Positions 26,624 to 35,865 of a stretch of DNA of 64,000 bases are shown here, piece by piece. The position numbers and the translations under genes are program-made. Below the pieces are notes generated by a model, which saw nothing but the letters and a program-made list of their open reading frames with translations, did not search any database and had not been told where the DNA came from. How positions within the stretch are numbered: the first letter of the stretch is position 1; the number at the start of each line of letters is the position of its first letter. The DNA comes from Thermorudis peleae (GTDB lineage: Bacteria; Chloroflexota; Chloroflexia; Thermomicrobiales; Thermomicrobiaceae), in assembly GCF_000744775.1 (NCBI RefSeq), contig NZ_JQMP01000001.1:186001-250000 (forward strand), written 5' to 3'.

Positions 26624-28183
26624 CTAGAGAATCGTGCCGTGTTTACGGTATGGCAACTCGACACGCTTTGTGCGATAGACCTCAAATGTGTCTATCAGCA
26701 CTGAACGCAGTTCGCTGGGCGGCACCAGGGCGTCAACAACGAGTTCCCCTGCCAGCCGGAAGATGTCATACCCTGCTCGGTACTCAGCTCGTAGTTGTTC
26801 GACGACACGTCGGCGTTCCTCGGGGTCAGTGATTGCTTGAAGCCGGTTATAGTAGACCGCGTTGACTGCTGCCTCTGGCCCCATGACCGCAATTTCAGCC
26901 GATGGCAGAGCAATGGTGAGCTCAGGGTCGTAGGCTGGGCCGGACATCGCGTAGATTCCTGCGCCGTACGCCTTGCGCACGACTACGCAGATTCGCGGCA
27001 CGGTGGCGCAGGCGGTCGCAAAGATAAATTTCCTCCCACGACGAAGAATCGCGTTCTGCTCAACGGCGGTTCCCACCATAAAGCCAGGCGTGTCAACAAG
27101 ATAGAGCAGGGGGATGTTGAACGCGTCGCAGAACCAGACAAACTCTGCTCCTTTATCGGCCGACTCTGGGAAGATTGTCCCACCACGGACAGCTGGCTGG
27201 TTCGCTACAATGCCAATGACATGTCCGTTGAGCCGGGCAAAACCAGTGACGAGTTCGGCAGCGTATTGGGCTCGGACTTCGAGGAAACTGCCGGCATCGA
27301 CAAGTGCGTCGATCAGTCGATGCACGTCATAGGCGCGGTTTGGATCCTGCGGAATCAGATCGTCAATCTGCGTTGGATCGAGTGCAGGGTCGCGTGGCGG
27401 GGCAACTGGTGGTGTGGTCTCACAGTGATCGGGTAAATAGCTGAAAATCTGTTTGACGAGCGCTGCTGCCTCCTCTTCAGTGTCAACGACGAAGTGGGCC
27501 GAGCCGCTCTTGCGTGCATGCATCTCCGCGCCGCCAAGTTCTTGCGGCGTGACTTTCTGTCCAATCGCCACTTCCACCATGCGCGGAGACGCGATCGCCA
27601 TTGCTGAATCACGCATCATCACGAGCAGGTCGCAGAAGACTGGCGTGTAGGCTGTTCCAGCGAAGCAGGTCCCGTAGAGCACGCCAATTTGTGGCACCAC
27701 GCCGGACATGATGCTGTGCTGGTAGAAGATCTCGCCAACGCTGTCTTTGTCGACATGGTGCCCGCCGGTCTCGTCAATGCGGGCCCCTGAGGAATCGATG
27801 AGATAGAGGATGGGCCGCCGTGCGCGAATTGCCGCTTGCTGGGTGCGCACGAATTTCCGCGCGTGGAGATGGCCAATTGAGCCCGCCTTGACCGTGTAGT
27901 CGCTCGCGACAAAGAAGACCGTACGTCCGTCGATGTGCCCGGCTCCGGTCACGACGCCGTCAGCTGCCAGCTCAGGATCCCAGTTACGGGCGAAAAGGCC
28001 AGTCTCTACCAACGGTTCTGGTTCGTCGAAGAACAGCCGTAATCGGTCGCGGACGAAGAGCTTGCCAGCTGCTTGTTGACGCTCGTGGCCGCGCGGTGGC
28101 CCGCCCTGCTTGATCCGGGCGATCTCCTGCCGTACTCGTTCCTCACGCTCACCCACCGGTTTCCTCACTTTCCCTGTCCACAT
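26624..28183 (-). CDS. Acyl-CoA carboxylase, carboxyltransferase (beta) subunit
   Basis: 519 residues, two crotonase-like halves as in propionyl-, acetyl- and methylcrotonyl-CoA carboxylase beta subunits. Seen: the N-half acyl-CoA site (LIDSSGARIDETGG), GGAEMHARKSGSAHFVVDTEEEA at the domain boundary, and the C-half PAVRGGTIFPESADKGAEFVWFCDAFNIPLLYLVDTPGFMVG with RKAYGAGIYAMSG. It pairs with the biotin carrier and biotin carboxylase encoded divergently at 29574-31145. The substrate (propionyl, methylcrotonyl or geranyl type) is not decided; neighbouring acyl-CoA dehydrogenase favours branched-chain acyl-CoA. Confidence 0.92.
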   Translation of the reverse strand: MWTGKVRKPVGEREERVRQEIARIKQGGPPRGHERQQAAGKLFVRDRLRLFFDEPEPLVETGLFARNWDPELAADGVVTGAGHIDGRTVFFVASDYTVKAGSIGHLHARKFVRTQQAAIRARRPILYLIDSSGARIDETGGHHVDKDSVGEIFYQHSIMSGVVPQIGVLYGTCFAGTAYTPVFCDLLVMMRDSAMAIASPRMVEVAIGQKVTPQELGGAEMHARKSGSAHFVVDTEEEAAALVKQIFSYLPDHCETTPPVAPPRDPALDPTQIDDLIPQDPNRAYDVHRLIDALVDAGSFLEVRAQYAAELVTGFARLNGHVIGIVANQPAVRGGTIFPESADKGAEFVWFCDAFNIPLLYLVDTPGFMVGTAVEQNAILRRGRKFIFATACATVPRICVVVRKAYGAGIYAMSGPAYDPELTIALPSAEIAVMGPEAAVNAVYYNRLQAITDPEERRRVVEQLRAEYRAGYDIFRLAGELVVDALVPPSELRSVLIDTFEVYRTKRVELPYRKHGTIL

Positions 28184-28205
28184 CCCGGCACTAGACTATG
28201 CTTAG

Positions 28206-29405
28206 TTAGTAGGAGCGTGGGAGCCCAAGAGCGTGTTCGGCTATGTAGTTCAGTAACATTTCGTTGTTGATCGGTGCCGTCTTGAAGAGCCGAGCTGGCG
28301 CGAGCATCTGAATCAGGTGATAGCCTTTAACGAATCCATTGCCGCCATGCGTCTGGATAGCCCGGTCGAAGGCATCAAAGGTCACTTCCGAGGCGAGATA
28401 TTTGGCCATAGCGGCATGCAGCCCGACCTCACGCCCTGGCACGCCATCGTCATAGGCCTTGGCGGCCCGGTACGTTAGGAGCCGAGCGGCCTCGTGCAAG
28501 ACAGCAAGCCGAGCAAGCGGATGTTGCACGGCTTGGTACGCACCAATCGGCGTGTCGTCAAACACCTTGCGCTCTTTGGCGTACGCTGCTGCTGCCCGCA
28601 AGGCGTACTCCGTCATACCAAGACACAGCGCGGCTGTGAGGATGCGTTCGACGTTCAAGGCCGCGAACAGCGGCGTCAGCCCCTGTTCGTCACTACCGAG
28701 ACGGTCTTCAGCTGGGACAAAGACGTCATCGAAGAAAACGAAGTATTGGCGAAACCCTTCAATACCAACGGTATCCATCTCCTGGAGGGTAACTCCAGGG
28801 GCACGAGGGTCAACAAAGAACAACCCAAGTCCAGCGCTCCGCGGTAGACCACGGCGTTGCACTTCTTCATATGACAGCGTCCGTGCTACCACAAGCACGC
28901 TCTGGGCGCGGTCGACGCCAGTAATCCAGGCTTTTTGTCCATTGAGTCGGTAGCCATCACCATCACGCCGTGCGAGCGTGCGAATCCGGAAGGTGTTTGT
29001 GCCAGCGTCGGGTTCGGTGATCGCAAAGGCCAAGCAGCGCTGCCCGCGGGCAATGGCTGGCAACCAGCGCTGTTTCTGTTCCTCCGTGCCTGCTTCGAGA
29101 ATGGCGGCTGTGTCCATCGCCGTTAGCATCACCATGGTATTGCCGAGCGCGTGGCTTGCGAAGGTTTCAACAGCGACGGTCAACGGCAGTAACCCCATGC
29201 CCGTGCCGCCGTATTGCTCTGGGATGAGCGCACCGAGGAGACCTAACTCGGCGGCCTTGTCCCAGAGTTCTTGTGGATATTCAACCTCGTCGAAAATCTG
29301 GCGGTAATATTCCTCACGCTTTGGCTCGAGTCGCCGTAACAGCTCTTCAACAGTCGTGCGTACCATTCGCAGCTCGTCACTGAGCAGCGCTTCTCCGCCT
29401 GTCAT
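28206..29405 (-). CDS. Acyl-CoA dehydrogenase
   Basis: 399 residues from the ATG at 29405 (AAGGAG upstream); the much longer open frame extends antisense over the divergent biotin carrier gene. Signature 1 is FAITEPDAGTNTFRIRTLA, the middle domain has LNGQKAWITGVDRA, and the C-terminal helices contain the family block RAIQTHGGNGFVKGYHLIQM, with a possible catalytic base near AEVTFDAFDRAIQ. It oxidises an acyl-CoA to the enoyl-CoA with FAD. It precedes the carboxyltransferase by 22 bases, as in leucine-degradation clusters (isovaleryl-CoA dehydrogenase with methylcrotonyl-CoA carboxylase), but this is inference. Confidence 0.92.
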   Translation of the reverse strand: MTGGEALLSDELRMVRTTVEELLRRLEPKREEYYRQIFDEVEYPQELWDKAAELGLLGALIPEQYGGTGMGLLPLTVAVETFASHALGNTMVMLTAMDTAAILEAGTEEQKQRWLPAIARGQRCLAFAITEPDAGTNTFRIRTLARRDGDGYRLNGQKAWITGVDRAQSVLVVARTLSYEEVQRRGLPRSAGLGLFFVDPRAPGVTLQEMDTVGIEGFRQYFVFFDDVFVPAEDRLGSDEQGLTPLFAALNVERILTAALCLGMTEYALRAAAAYAKERKVFDDTPIGAYQAVQHPLARLAVLHEAARLLTYRAAKAYDDGVPGREVGLHAAMAKYLASEVTFDAFDRAIQTHGGNGFVKGYHLIQMLAPARLFKTAPINNEMLLNYIAEHALGLPRSY

Positions 29406-29446
29406 CGCTCGGCTCCTTACACTCCGCTTGCCTGCGTGACAGCCTG

Positions 29447-29476
29447 GTTGTACTGAATCGGCAACCTCGTTGTCAA
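29447..29476 (-). promoter_or_regulatory. Promoter of the acyl-CoA dehydrogenase operon
   Basis: Minus strand: TTGACA (29471-29476), 18-base spacer, TACAAC (29447-29452). Its -35 box is 17 bases from that of the divergent promoter. Confidence 0.6.
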
Positions 29477-29493
29477 GCGCTGCCTCGTTTGCC

Positions 29494-29522
29494 TTGACAA
29501 ACCCTGCTGCATCAGCTACCAC
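29494..29522 (+). promoter_or_regulatory. Promoter of the biotin carrier / biotin carboxylase operon
   Basis: TTGACA (29494-29499), 17-base spacer, TACCAC (29517-29522). Divergent from the dehydrogenase promoter, so one regulator in the 17-base gap could control both halves of the carboxylase set. Confidence 0.5.
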
Positions 29523-29573
29523 AAAGGCGGCAGCATGAGTGAAGCGCGATGAAGCGATGGAAAGGCGGGAGGA

Positions 29574-29798
29574 ATGCAGGTGACCGCGAGTATGAGCGGG
29601 ATTGTCTCCCGAATTTGTGTCCAGCCTGGCGATGTCGTCCAGCCAGGAGACACGGTCGTTGTCCTTGAATCGATGAAGATGGAGGTTACCGTCGCGACTG
29701 AACATGGTGGTGTGGTCAAGGATGTACGTGTTCGGGAAGGTGAGTTTGTCGACGAAGGGGCAGTGCTCGTTGAGCTCGATGCTGGTGAGCCTGCATAG
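29574..29798 (+). CDS. Biotin carboxyl carrier protein (short, single-domain)
   Basis: 74 residues, just the biotinyl/lipoyl-attachment barrel. The biotinylated lysine is in VLESMKMEVTV, with the mirrored half ending in VVKDVRVREGEFVDEGAVLVEL. Carries the carboxyl group from the biotin carboxylase, whose gene starts nine bases downstream, to the carboxyltransferase encoded divergently. At this size there is no N-terminal extension of the AccB type. Confidence 0.92.
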   Translation: MQVTASMSGIVSRICVQPGDVVQPGDTVVVLESMKMEVTVATEHGGVVKDVRVREGEFVDEGAVLVELDAGEPA

Positions 29799-29807
29799 GG
29801 GGACAGG

Positions 29808-31145
29808 GTGTCGTACTTCCGCAAGATCTTGATCGCCAACCGCGGCGAAGTTGCCCGCCGGATCATTCGTACCTGCCGTCGACTTGGTATTGCAACCGTT
29901 GCCATCTATTCCGAAGCCGACCATGATCTGCCATTCGTCCGCGAAGCTGATGAGGCGGTGCTGATCGGGCCGCCTCCAGCCCGTGAAAGCTATCTGGCGA
30001 TTGACAAGATCCTTGATGTTGCCCAATCGACCGGAGCTGAAGCTGTTCATCCTGGCTATGGCTTTCTTTCAGAGAATCCCGTCTTTGCTGCTCGGTGTGT
30101 TGAGCGAGGACTCGTGTTCATCGGCCCTCGTCCCGAAGCGATCGCGGCAATGGGGAGCAAGATCGGCGCTCGTCGCTTTATGCGCCAAGCTGGCGTGCCG
30201 GTGCTGCCTGGCTGGGATGAGCCGCTGACGGATCTGGATCAGGCACGCGCAGTAGCTGCCCAGCTCGGTTATCCCCTCATGCTGAAGGCCAGCGCGGGCG
30301 GGGGTGGCATTGGCATGCAGTACCTTTCCTCTGAGACAGAGCTTATTCAAGCGTTTGACTCAGCGCGCGAGCGCGCACAGCGCTATTTTCGCGATGGCAC
30401 GCTCTTCTTTGAACGTGTCATCCCACATGCCCGGCACATCGAAGTGCAGATTGCTCGCGATGTGCATGGGAATGGCGTTCACCTCTTCGAACGCGAATGT
30501 TCGGTTCAGCGTCGGCACCAGAAAGTCATTGAGGAGACGCCGTCGCCATTCCTCACGCCAGAACGGCGTGCGGCACTGTGTGCTGCCGCCCTACGGGGGA
30601 TTGAAGCTCTCGACTACACGAACCTTGGTACCATTGAATTCTTGTTTGACCAAGCAGGGCAGTTCTATTTCCTTGAAATGAACACGCGCTTGCAGGTTGA
30701 GCATCCGATCACGGAGGAGGTGACGGGCCTCGACCTCGTTGAGTTGCAGCTGCGGATTGCTGCTGGCTTGCCGCTTGGCCTAAACCAGCATGAGATCCGC
30801 CAGCGTGGACATGCTATCGAGTGCCGAGTCTATGCTGAAGACCCTCGGACGTTCTTGCCCTCGCCCGGCCAGATTACACGCCTCGAATTGCCACCTGGCG
30901 CCCGATATGAGTTCGGCGTCGAGGCTGGTAATCGAATGACGCCGTACTATGATCCGCTGGTTGGTAAAGTCATTGTTTGGGCTGAGACCCGTGATGCGGC
31001 AATTGAACAGATGCGGGCTGTGCTTGATGGCATAGTCATTGAGGGAATTAAGACCAACGTGCCGCTCTTGCGGGAACTCATGCATGATCCAGCGTTTTGC
31101 TCGGGTATGTACGATACGACCCTGCTTGCGGCGCGCACTGGATAA
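29808..31145 (+). CDS. Biotin carboxylase subunit of acyl-CoA carboxylase
   Basis: 445 residues, the normal length of a free-standing biotin carboxylase. The start is the GTG at 29808 with AGGGGGACAGG upstream. ATP-grasp features: ILIANRGEVARRIIRTCR, HPGYGFLSEN, the glycine loop KASAGGGGIGMQ, HIEVQI, RECSVQRRHQKVIEE and EMNTRLQVEHPITEEVTGLDLV. It carboxylates the biotin of the carrier encoded just before it with ATP and bicarbonate. The 182 bases to the next (convergent) gene show nothing clear. Confidence 0.95.
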   Translation: MSYFRKILIANRGEVARRIIRTCRRLGIATVAIYSEADHDLPFVREADEAVLIGPPPARESYLAIDKILDVAQSTGAEAVHPGYGFLSENPVFAARCVERGLVFIGPRPEAIAAMGSKIGARRFMRQAGVPVLPGWDEPLTDLDQARAVAAQLGYPLMLKASAGGGGIGMQYLSSETELIQAFDSARERAQRYFRDGTLFFERVIPHARHIEVQIARDVHGNGVHLFERECSVQRRHQKVIEETPSPFLTPERRAALCAAALRGIEALDYTNLGTIEFLFDQAGQFYFLEMNTRLQVEHPITEEVTGLDLVELQLRIAAGLPLGLNQHEIRQRGHAIECRVYAEDPRTFLPSPGQITRLELPPGARYEFGVEAGNRMTPYYDPLVGKVIVWAETRDAAIEQMRAVLDGIVIEGIKTNVPLLRELMHDPAFCSGMYDTTLLAARTG

Positions 31146-31327
31146 GGCACGCACGGAGTAAGGCTTTGCCTACGGTGACATTGCCTGGAGTCGAAGGTGG
31201 GCGCAGGCTTGTATGGCCCGCACCGTGTTATCAAGCTACGATGGCGAGCTGTGGCGACGAGATGGGCGAGTAGACAAGCAGCACAGCCGCGCTGTGGAAA
31301 ACTAGGCTGCGCTCCAGCGTCAGCGCC

Positions 31328-31759
31328 TTAGGTCGTGGGGACGAAGAGTTCAGGCGCAACAGCAGCGATCGCCTGCCGGACTGGCTCAGGGATCGGAATC
31401 GGCCGTTTTGTTGCAAAGTCGATCATGACCATCACGAGGTGGCCAGTAACGGCTGGCTCGCTTTCCCCTTGTTTGGTGAGGGCGAAATCGAGCCGGAGTG
31501 ACGAGCGTCCGATGCGGCTAAGCCATACCCGGCAGGTGCCGATGTCGTCGACAACAAGCGGCGTATGATAGTCTGCCTCGACGTGGACGCGTGGATTGGC
31601 GTATCCCTGATTGATCATCGACAAAGCTGAAAAGCCAATGCTCCGCCACAACGCTGCTTCTGCTTGCGTAACGTAACGGAAGATTGCCGGGTAGTAGATA
31701 AAGCCTGAAGGATCGACATCGCCCCACGTCACTTCAAACGGTACGCTCGCTTCTAGCAC
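31328..31759 (-). CDS. Hotdog-fold acyl-CoA thioesterase, candidate DHNA-CoA thioesterase
   Basis: 143 residues from a GTG at 31759 with AGGGGGG five bases before it. The 4-hydroxybenzoyl-CoA thioesterase pattern is present: VTWGDVDPSGFIYYPAIFRYVTQAEAALW, with the catalytic aspartate in DVDPSG. As last gene of tetR-menF-menD-menH it is a good candidate for the DHNA-CoA hydrolysis step (MenI role), which otherwise has no gene in either men locus. The role is inferred from position; the fold is clear. Confidence 0.82.
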   Translation of the reverse strand: MLEASVPFEVTWGDVDPSGFIYYPAIFRYVTQAEAALWRSIGFSALSMINQGYANPRVHVEADYHTPLVVDDIGTCRVWLSRIGRSSLRLDFALTKQGESEPAVTGHLVMVMIDFATKRPIPIPEPVRQAIAAVAPELFVPTT

Positions 31760-31839
31760 TGTTGCCCCCCTTGCGCCACACTGCTGTGTTCCGCAGTCAG
31801 CATACCAAAGTATTTCATGTGCCGGTAAGATGCAGCAGA

Positions 31840-32676
31840 TCACCTGGGTGACGTGACTCGTTGGAGGAACGTGCTAACTAGGTTCTGGAAGATCTCGGGT
31901 TGCTCGACATGAACGGCATGGCCAGCGTCCGGCACGATGACAAGCTCAGCATGCGGGAGTTGCGCTGCCATGCTCTGACCAATCGTGACGTACTTGGTGT
32001 CAAACGCGCCGACGATGAGGAGGACCGGCAGATCCAGTTGTGGCAAGTGATCCCAGAGCGGTGTCATCACACCAGTGCCCATACCGCGTAGGCTATGTGC
32101 GAGCCCGCTCGGGCGCTGCGCCAGCCGTTCGGCGCGAATCCGAGCACGGACATCAGCCGGTAAGCGCGCCTGCGAAGCGAAAAGGGGTTGCTGTTCCCAG
32201 TATTCGACGAACCAGGCAATACCCCGTTCTTCAATCATGGCCGCGAGGGCCTCGTCCTGGGCCTTACGAGCCGCTCGTTCGCTGGGATCAGCGATGCCAG
32301 GTGATGTGCTCTCGAGGATGAGCGCGCTTACACGCGCTGGCGCATGCACGGCAAATGTGAGCGCGAGGCGACCACCAAGTGAGTAGCCCAGCACAATACA
32401 TTGGTCGATACCGAGCGTGTCCAGCAAGGCGAGCAAGTCGTCTACTGCTTCTTCAAGCGTGTAGCGTGCGGGATCGGTTGGAGCAGCACTCTGCCCATGG
32501 CCGATTAAATCGGGAGCAAGCACCTGATATTGTGTTGACCACTCTGGCAAAAACGCGGCCCACGTTGCGCTGCTGCCAGTAAAGCCGTGGAGAAGAAGCA
32601 ACCCTGGTCCAGTACCGGCCGTCTGAAGGGAAAATGGTATCCCTCGAACAGTAACCAGGCGTGTTGTGGGCTCCAT
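31840..32676 (-). CDS. menH: SHCHC synthase-like alpha/beta hydrolase
   Basis: 278 residues from the ATG at 32676 (GAGGGA upstream). Alpha/beta hydrolase with oxyanion-side LLLLHGFTGSSATWAAF, nucleophile elbow GYSLGGRLAL, acid in IVGAFDTKYV and histidine in DAGHAVHVEQP. GYSLGGRLAL with the following region is characteristic of MenH, which eliminates pyruvate from SEPHCHC. It sits directly after menD in a men operon, which secures the call. Confidence 0.88.
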   Translation of the reverse strand: MEPTTRLVTVRGIPFSLQTAGTGPGLLLLHGFTGSSATWAAFLPEWSTQYQVLAPDLIGHGQSAAPTDPARYTLEEAVDDLLALLDTLGIDQCIVLGYSLGGRLALTFAVHAPARVSALILESTSPGIADPSERAARKAQDEALAAMIEERGIAWFVEYWEQQPLFASQARLPADVRARIRAERLAQRPSGLAHSLRGMGTGVMTPLWDHLPQLDLPVLLIVGAFDTKYVTIGQSMAAQLPHAELVIVPDAGHAVHVEQPEIFQNLVSTFLQRVTSPR

Positions 32677-32783
32677 GGGTCCCTCATTGCTCGTATTGTC
32701 CGCGAATATTTTGTCCTCCTCACAAACCAAGAAAAACCTTAGTTAACAGCTGCCTGCAGCGCTCGACCTGGCCGCCTTGCCTG

Positions 32784-34577
32784 CTAGCCGGCTGATCGAG
32801 TGGCGACAGCAGCAAGGGCGTCGCGGCCAGCGGCGATCGCCTGCGACCAAAGCGCACGGTGCAGTGCGACGTTCCGTGCTCGCTCAGTGCGCAATTCGAT
32901 GACTGTAACCCCTGGGCTAGCAAGACTGTCACGAAGGGCTGACTGGAAAGCTGGCCAGGAATTCGGCGTAACATAGTGGAGCCCATAGAGTGCCGCGGCA
33001 TGGCGGAAGTCGAGGCCGTGCGGCGTACCGAAGAGCAATTCGAAATGGTCGGGATAGGCTGCCTGGGGCAAGAATGAGAAAATCCCGCCACCATCGTTGT
33101 TGAGCAGCATGATCGTCGCGCGAAGCGCGTGACGTCGAGCGGCAAGTAAGCCGTTCATATCGTGATAAAACGAGAGATCGCCGATGACGAGCACAACCGG
33201 CTCCGAACTGACCGCGGCGACCCCAAGTGCTGTTGAGACAACACCGTCAATGCCATTGACACCACGATTCGCCACGATGCGCAGTGAGCGGGTGGTTGCT
33301 GGGAAGAAGCTATCGAGGTCTCGTACCGGCATGCTGTTGCCGACAAACAGGGTCGCACCCTCTGGAAGTAACTGAGCCAACTCAAAGAAGAGGCGTGGTT
33401 CAGCGATCTCCGGCATTGCAGCAAGTGCTGCATTGAGAGCTGTTCGGGCTGCCCGATCAGCCTCCTGCCATTGCTTGACCCAAGTAATGTCCAGGGGTGG
33501 CTGGTTATTGGCTAAGGCATCAGCGACCGCCTGGCAGAATGGCGTCGGCGGTGCCTGGATAAGTTCATGTGCCAGGTGGGAGGGATCGGGCCAGCCTGCA
33601 GGGTCGACGAGGACATGGTCGGCTGCTGGTTGCCCTTCCAAGAACTGCCAGAGCGCCTTCGATGTCGGAATAGCACCCACGCGCAGCACGAAGTCTGGCC
33701 TGAGCAGGTAACGCAGCGTCTCATCACGTAGAAGCGCGTCATAGGCGTCAAGAACAAGCGTATCCACGTGCGGGCCAGCTCGTACCTGTGAAAGCGGATC
33801 AGCGAGAATCGGATAGCCAGCTACGCTTGCCAGTTTGACGATTGCTGGCCCAAGCTGTGGGTCAGGTTGCGGCCCGGCGATGATCAGGCCGCGCCGGTGT
33901 GCGCGAATCCGTTCTACAACCTGTGCCACAGCAAGCGGATCGGCCATTAGCACTGCTGGCCAGCCACAGACGGATGGCCGGTTCGTGTCATCGGTCTGTT
34001 GGCGACCGTCGTGGAGGGCAATGCCGTCAGTTGCAGGGATCAGTGGCTCGCGAAACGGGAAGTTGAGATGGACCGGACCCGGCGGGCAGGCACGTGCCGT
34101 CATCACAGCACGGGCTGCTAGTGCACGGGCATAGCGGAGGATCTCAGGATGGTGCTCTGGCAGTGGAACGTCCACAAACCATTTGACGAATGGACCGTAG
34201 AGCCGTATCTGGTCGATTGTCTGTGCTGCGCCCCAGTCACGTACTTCCGGTGGGCGATCGGCCGTCAGAACGAGCAAGGGGATGTGGCTCGCAGAGGCTT
34301 CGACAATGGCTGGCAAGAAATTTGCCGCAGCCGTGCCACTCGTGCAGACAAGTGCAACAGGCTCGTGCAGTGCCTTGGCCATGCCGAGGGCGAAGAATGC
34401 GGCGGATCGTTCGTCAAGATGGTCCCACAGCCGCAGCTGTCCAAGGCGAGCTGCCTGCATGACCAGCGGAGTTGAGCGTGATCCAGGAGCAAAGCAGAGA
34501 TGCTGCACGCCGTTCCGAGCAAGCTCATCAAGGAACGAACCAACAAACGCTGCGAGGGCCCGTGGATCAGCGCTCAT
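32784..34577 (-). CDS. menD: SEPHCHC synthase (2-succinyl-5-enolpyruvyl-6-hydroxy-3-cyclohexene-1-carboxylate synthase)
   Basis: 597-residue thiamine-diphosphate enzyme joining 2-oxoglutarate to isochorismate. The N-terminus (FAPGSRSTPLVM) and TSGTAAANFLPAIVEASASHIPLLVLTADRPPEVRDWGAAQTIDQ are MenD hallmarks; the cofactor motif is VIGDLSFYHDMNGLL ... NNDGGGIFSFLPQA. The start at 34577 overlaps menF by 11 bases. Confidence 0.96.
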   Translation of the reverse strand: MSADPRALAAFVGSFLDELARNGVQHLCFAPGSRSTPLVMQAARLGQLRLWDHLDERSAAFFALGMAKALHEPVALVCTSGTAAANFLPAIVEASASHIPLLVLTADRPPEVRDWGAAQTIDQIRLYGPFVKWFVDVPLPEHHPEILRYARALAARAVMTARACPPGPVHLNFPFREPLIPATDGIALHDGRQQTDDTNRPSVCGWPAVLMADPLAVAQVVERIRAHRRGLIIAGPQPDPQLGPAIVKLASVAGYPILADPLSQVRAGPHVDTLVLDAYDALLRDETLRYLLRPDFVLRVGAIPTSKALWQFLEGQPAADHVLVDPAGWPDPSHLAHELIQAPPTPFCQAVADALANNQPPLDITWVKQWQEADRAARTALNAALAAMPEIAEPRLFFELAQLLPEGATLFVGNSMPVRDLDSFFPATTRSLRIVANRGVNGIDGVVSTALGVAAVSSEPVVLVIGDLSFYHDMNGLLAARRHALRATIMLLNNDGGGIFSFLPQAAYPDHFELLFGTPHGLDFRHAAALYGLHYVTPNSWPAFQSALRDSLASPGVTVIELRTERARNVALHRALWSQAIAAGRDALAAVATRSAG

Positions 34578-35865
34578 CAGCTAACACTCCCAGGGCAGCA
34601 CGCATCGGCCGCAGTTTCAGCTCTGTCTCTTCCCACTCGCTGTCCGGCTGAGAGGCGGCAACAATGCCACAACCCGCATAAAGCCACGCGACTCCGCCGC
34701 GGAGAAGGGCTGAGCGGAGTGTGACGACGAAATCCCCAGATCCTCTTGCATCGATCCAGCCGAGCGTCCCCGCATACCAGCCACGAGCAATTGGCTCGTT
34801 CGCACGCAGGAAGGCGAGCGCCGCTGCGCGAGGTTGGCCACCCACAGCCGGTGTTGGGTGCAGCCGATCGACAAGGTCAAAAATCGTTGCTGTGCTATTG
34901 AGTGTTCCCGAAATGGGGGTAGCCAGATGCTGGACATTCGGCATCGTGAGCACTGATGGTGCTGGGGAAATGGTGAGTTCGCGGCAGAGCGGAGCCAGCT
35001 CGTCACGAATCGCCTCGACAACGAGCTGATGCTCATGGCGATCTTTCGCGCTGGCAAGTAATGCCGCTGCCTTTGCGGCGTCATCGGCTGGCGTGGTGCC
35101 GCGCGGTGCTGATCCCGCAAGTGCCATCGTTTCGATATGCTGACCCTGTACTCGGACGAGACGTTCGGGTGTCGCACTCAGAAAGAAGGCATCGCCCCAG
35201 CCGAGTGCACAGATGGTGCAGGTTGGGTAGGCGGCTGTAAGCCAACGAAGCGTATGCTCGAGCGTGACTGTTGGACGTTCAACGACAGCGCGGGCTAACA
35301 CGACTTTTTCGAGGATACCGGCGCGCATCGCTGCTTGTGCGCGCGCAATTAGTTGTGTCCACGCTGCGAAGGAGAGCATCTGGTTCGTATTGGCACGCGT
35401 GCTGACATCTGTTTGCGGTGAGACTGACCACGCGTGCTCGATCGGCAACTGCCCCGTGATCGTCAGCTCCCATGCCTGTTCCTGCGTGCCAATTGCAAGG
35501 TGCTTGGGCAACACGAGCAACCCTGGAGGAAAGTTCTCCCAAGGGGCAGTACCAGCAGTACCAGAAGAAGTAGGATCAAACGATCGGCCGCCGATGAGGA
35601 GTGGCCCGTTGAGCGGCAGACCAGGCAGTGCAACCTGTATGGCTGCGAGTGCTTCCTGGATTGCTCGCGCGCGGTCGCCAGTCGGCCAAGTGGGCAGCAT
35701 ATCAGCAATACCGTACGCGACGATGTGCAGTCCTTCAGTCGGCTGAAGCCAGAGGAAACGCCACACGGACGGTGCAGCAAGGAATCGGCAGATAGGATCA
35801 AAGGGGGCTACGACGCGCTGCGTGCAGACGATTGCCTCGGTGAGCGTAAGGGCATGGTGGGTCAT
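34567..35865 (-). CDS. menF: Isochorismate synthase
   Basis: 432-residue chorismate-utilising enzyme (MenF/EntC type). Seen: EKVVLARAVVERPTV, the FFLSATPERLVRVQGQ and ETMALAGSAPRGTTP blocks, EHQLVVEAIRDELAPLC, and the C-terminal HPTPAVGGQPRAAALAFLRANEPIARGWYAGTLGWIDARGSGDFVV region with the active-site residues. It starts inside the TetR stop (ATGA overlap), so it is coupled to the regulator and overlaps menD. Confidence 0.95.
   Translation of the reverse strand: MTHHALTLTEAIVCTQRVVAPFDPICRFLAAPSVWRFLWLQPTEGLHIVAYGIADMLPTWPTGDRARAIQEALAAIQVALPGLPLNGPLLIGGRSFDPTSSGTAGTAPWENFPPGLLVLPKHLAIGTQEQAWELTITGQLPIEHAWSVSPQTDVSTRANTNQMLSFAAWTQLIARAQAAMRAGILEKVVLARAVVERPTVTLEHTLRWLTAAYPTCTICALGWGDAFFLSATPERLVRVQGQHIETMALAGSAPRGTTPADDAAKAAALLASAKDRHEHQLVVEAIRDELAPLCRELTISPAPSVLTMPNVQHLATPISGTLNSTATIFDLVDRLHPTPAVGGQPRAAALAFLRANEPIARGWYAGTLGWIDARGSGDFVVTLRSALLRGGVAWLYAGCGIVAASQPDSEWEETELKLRPMRAALGVLADER

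Noticed and set aside
29406-30050. N-terminal extension of the acyl-CoA dehydrogenase
   Set aside because: The extra 215 codons are antisense to the biotin carrier and carboxylase genes, and a good ribosome site precedes the ATG at 29405.
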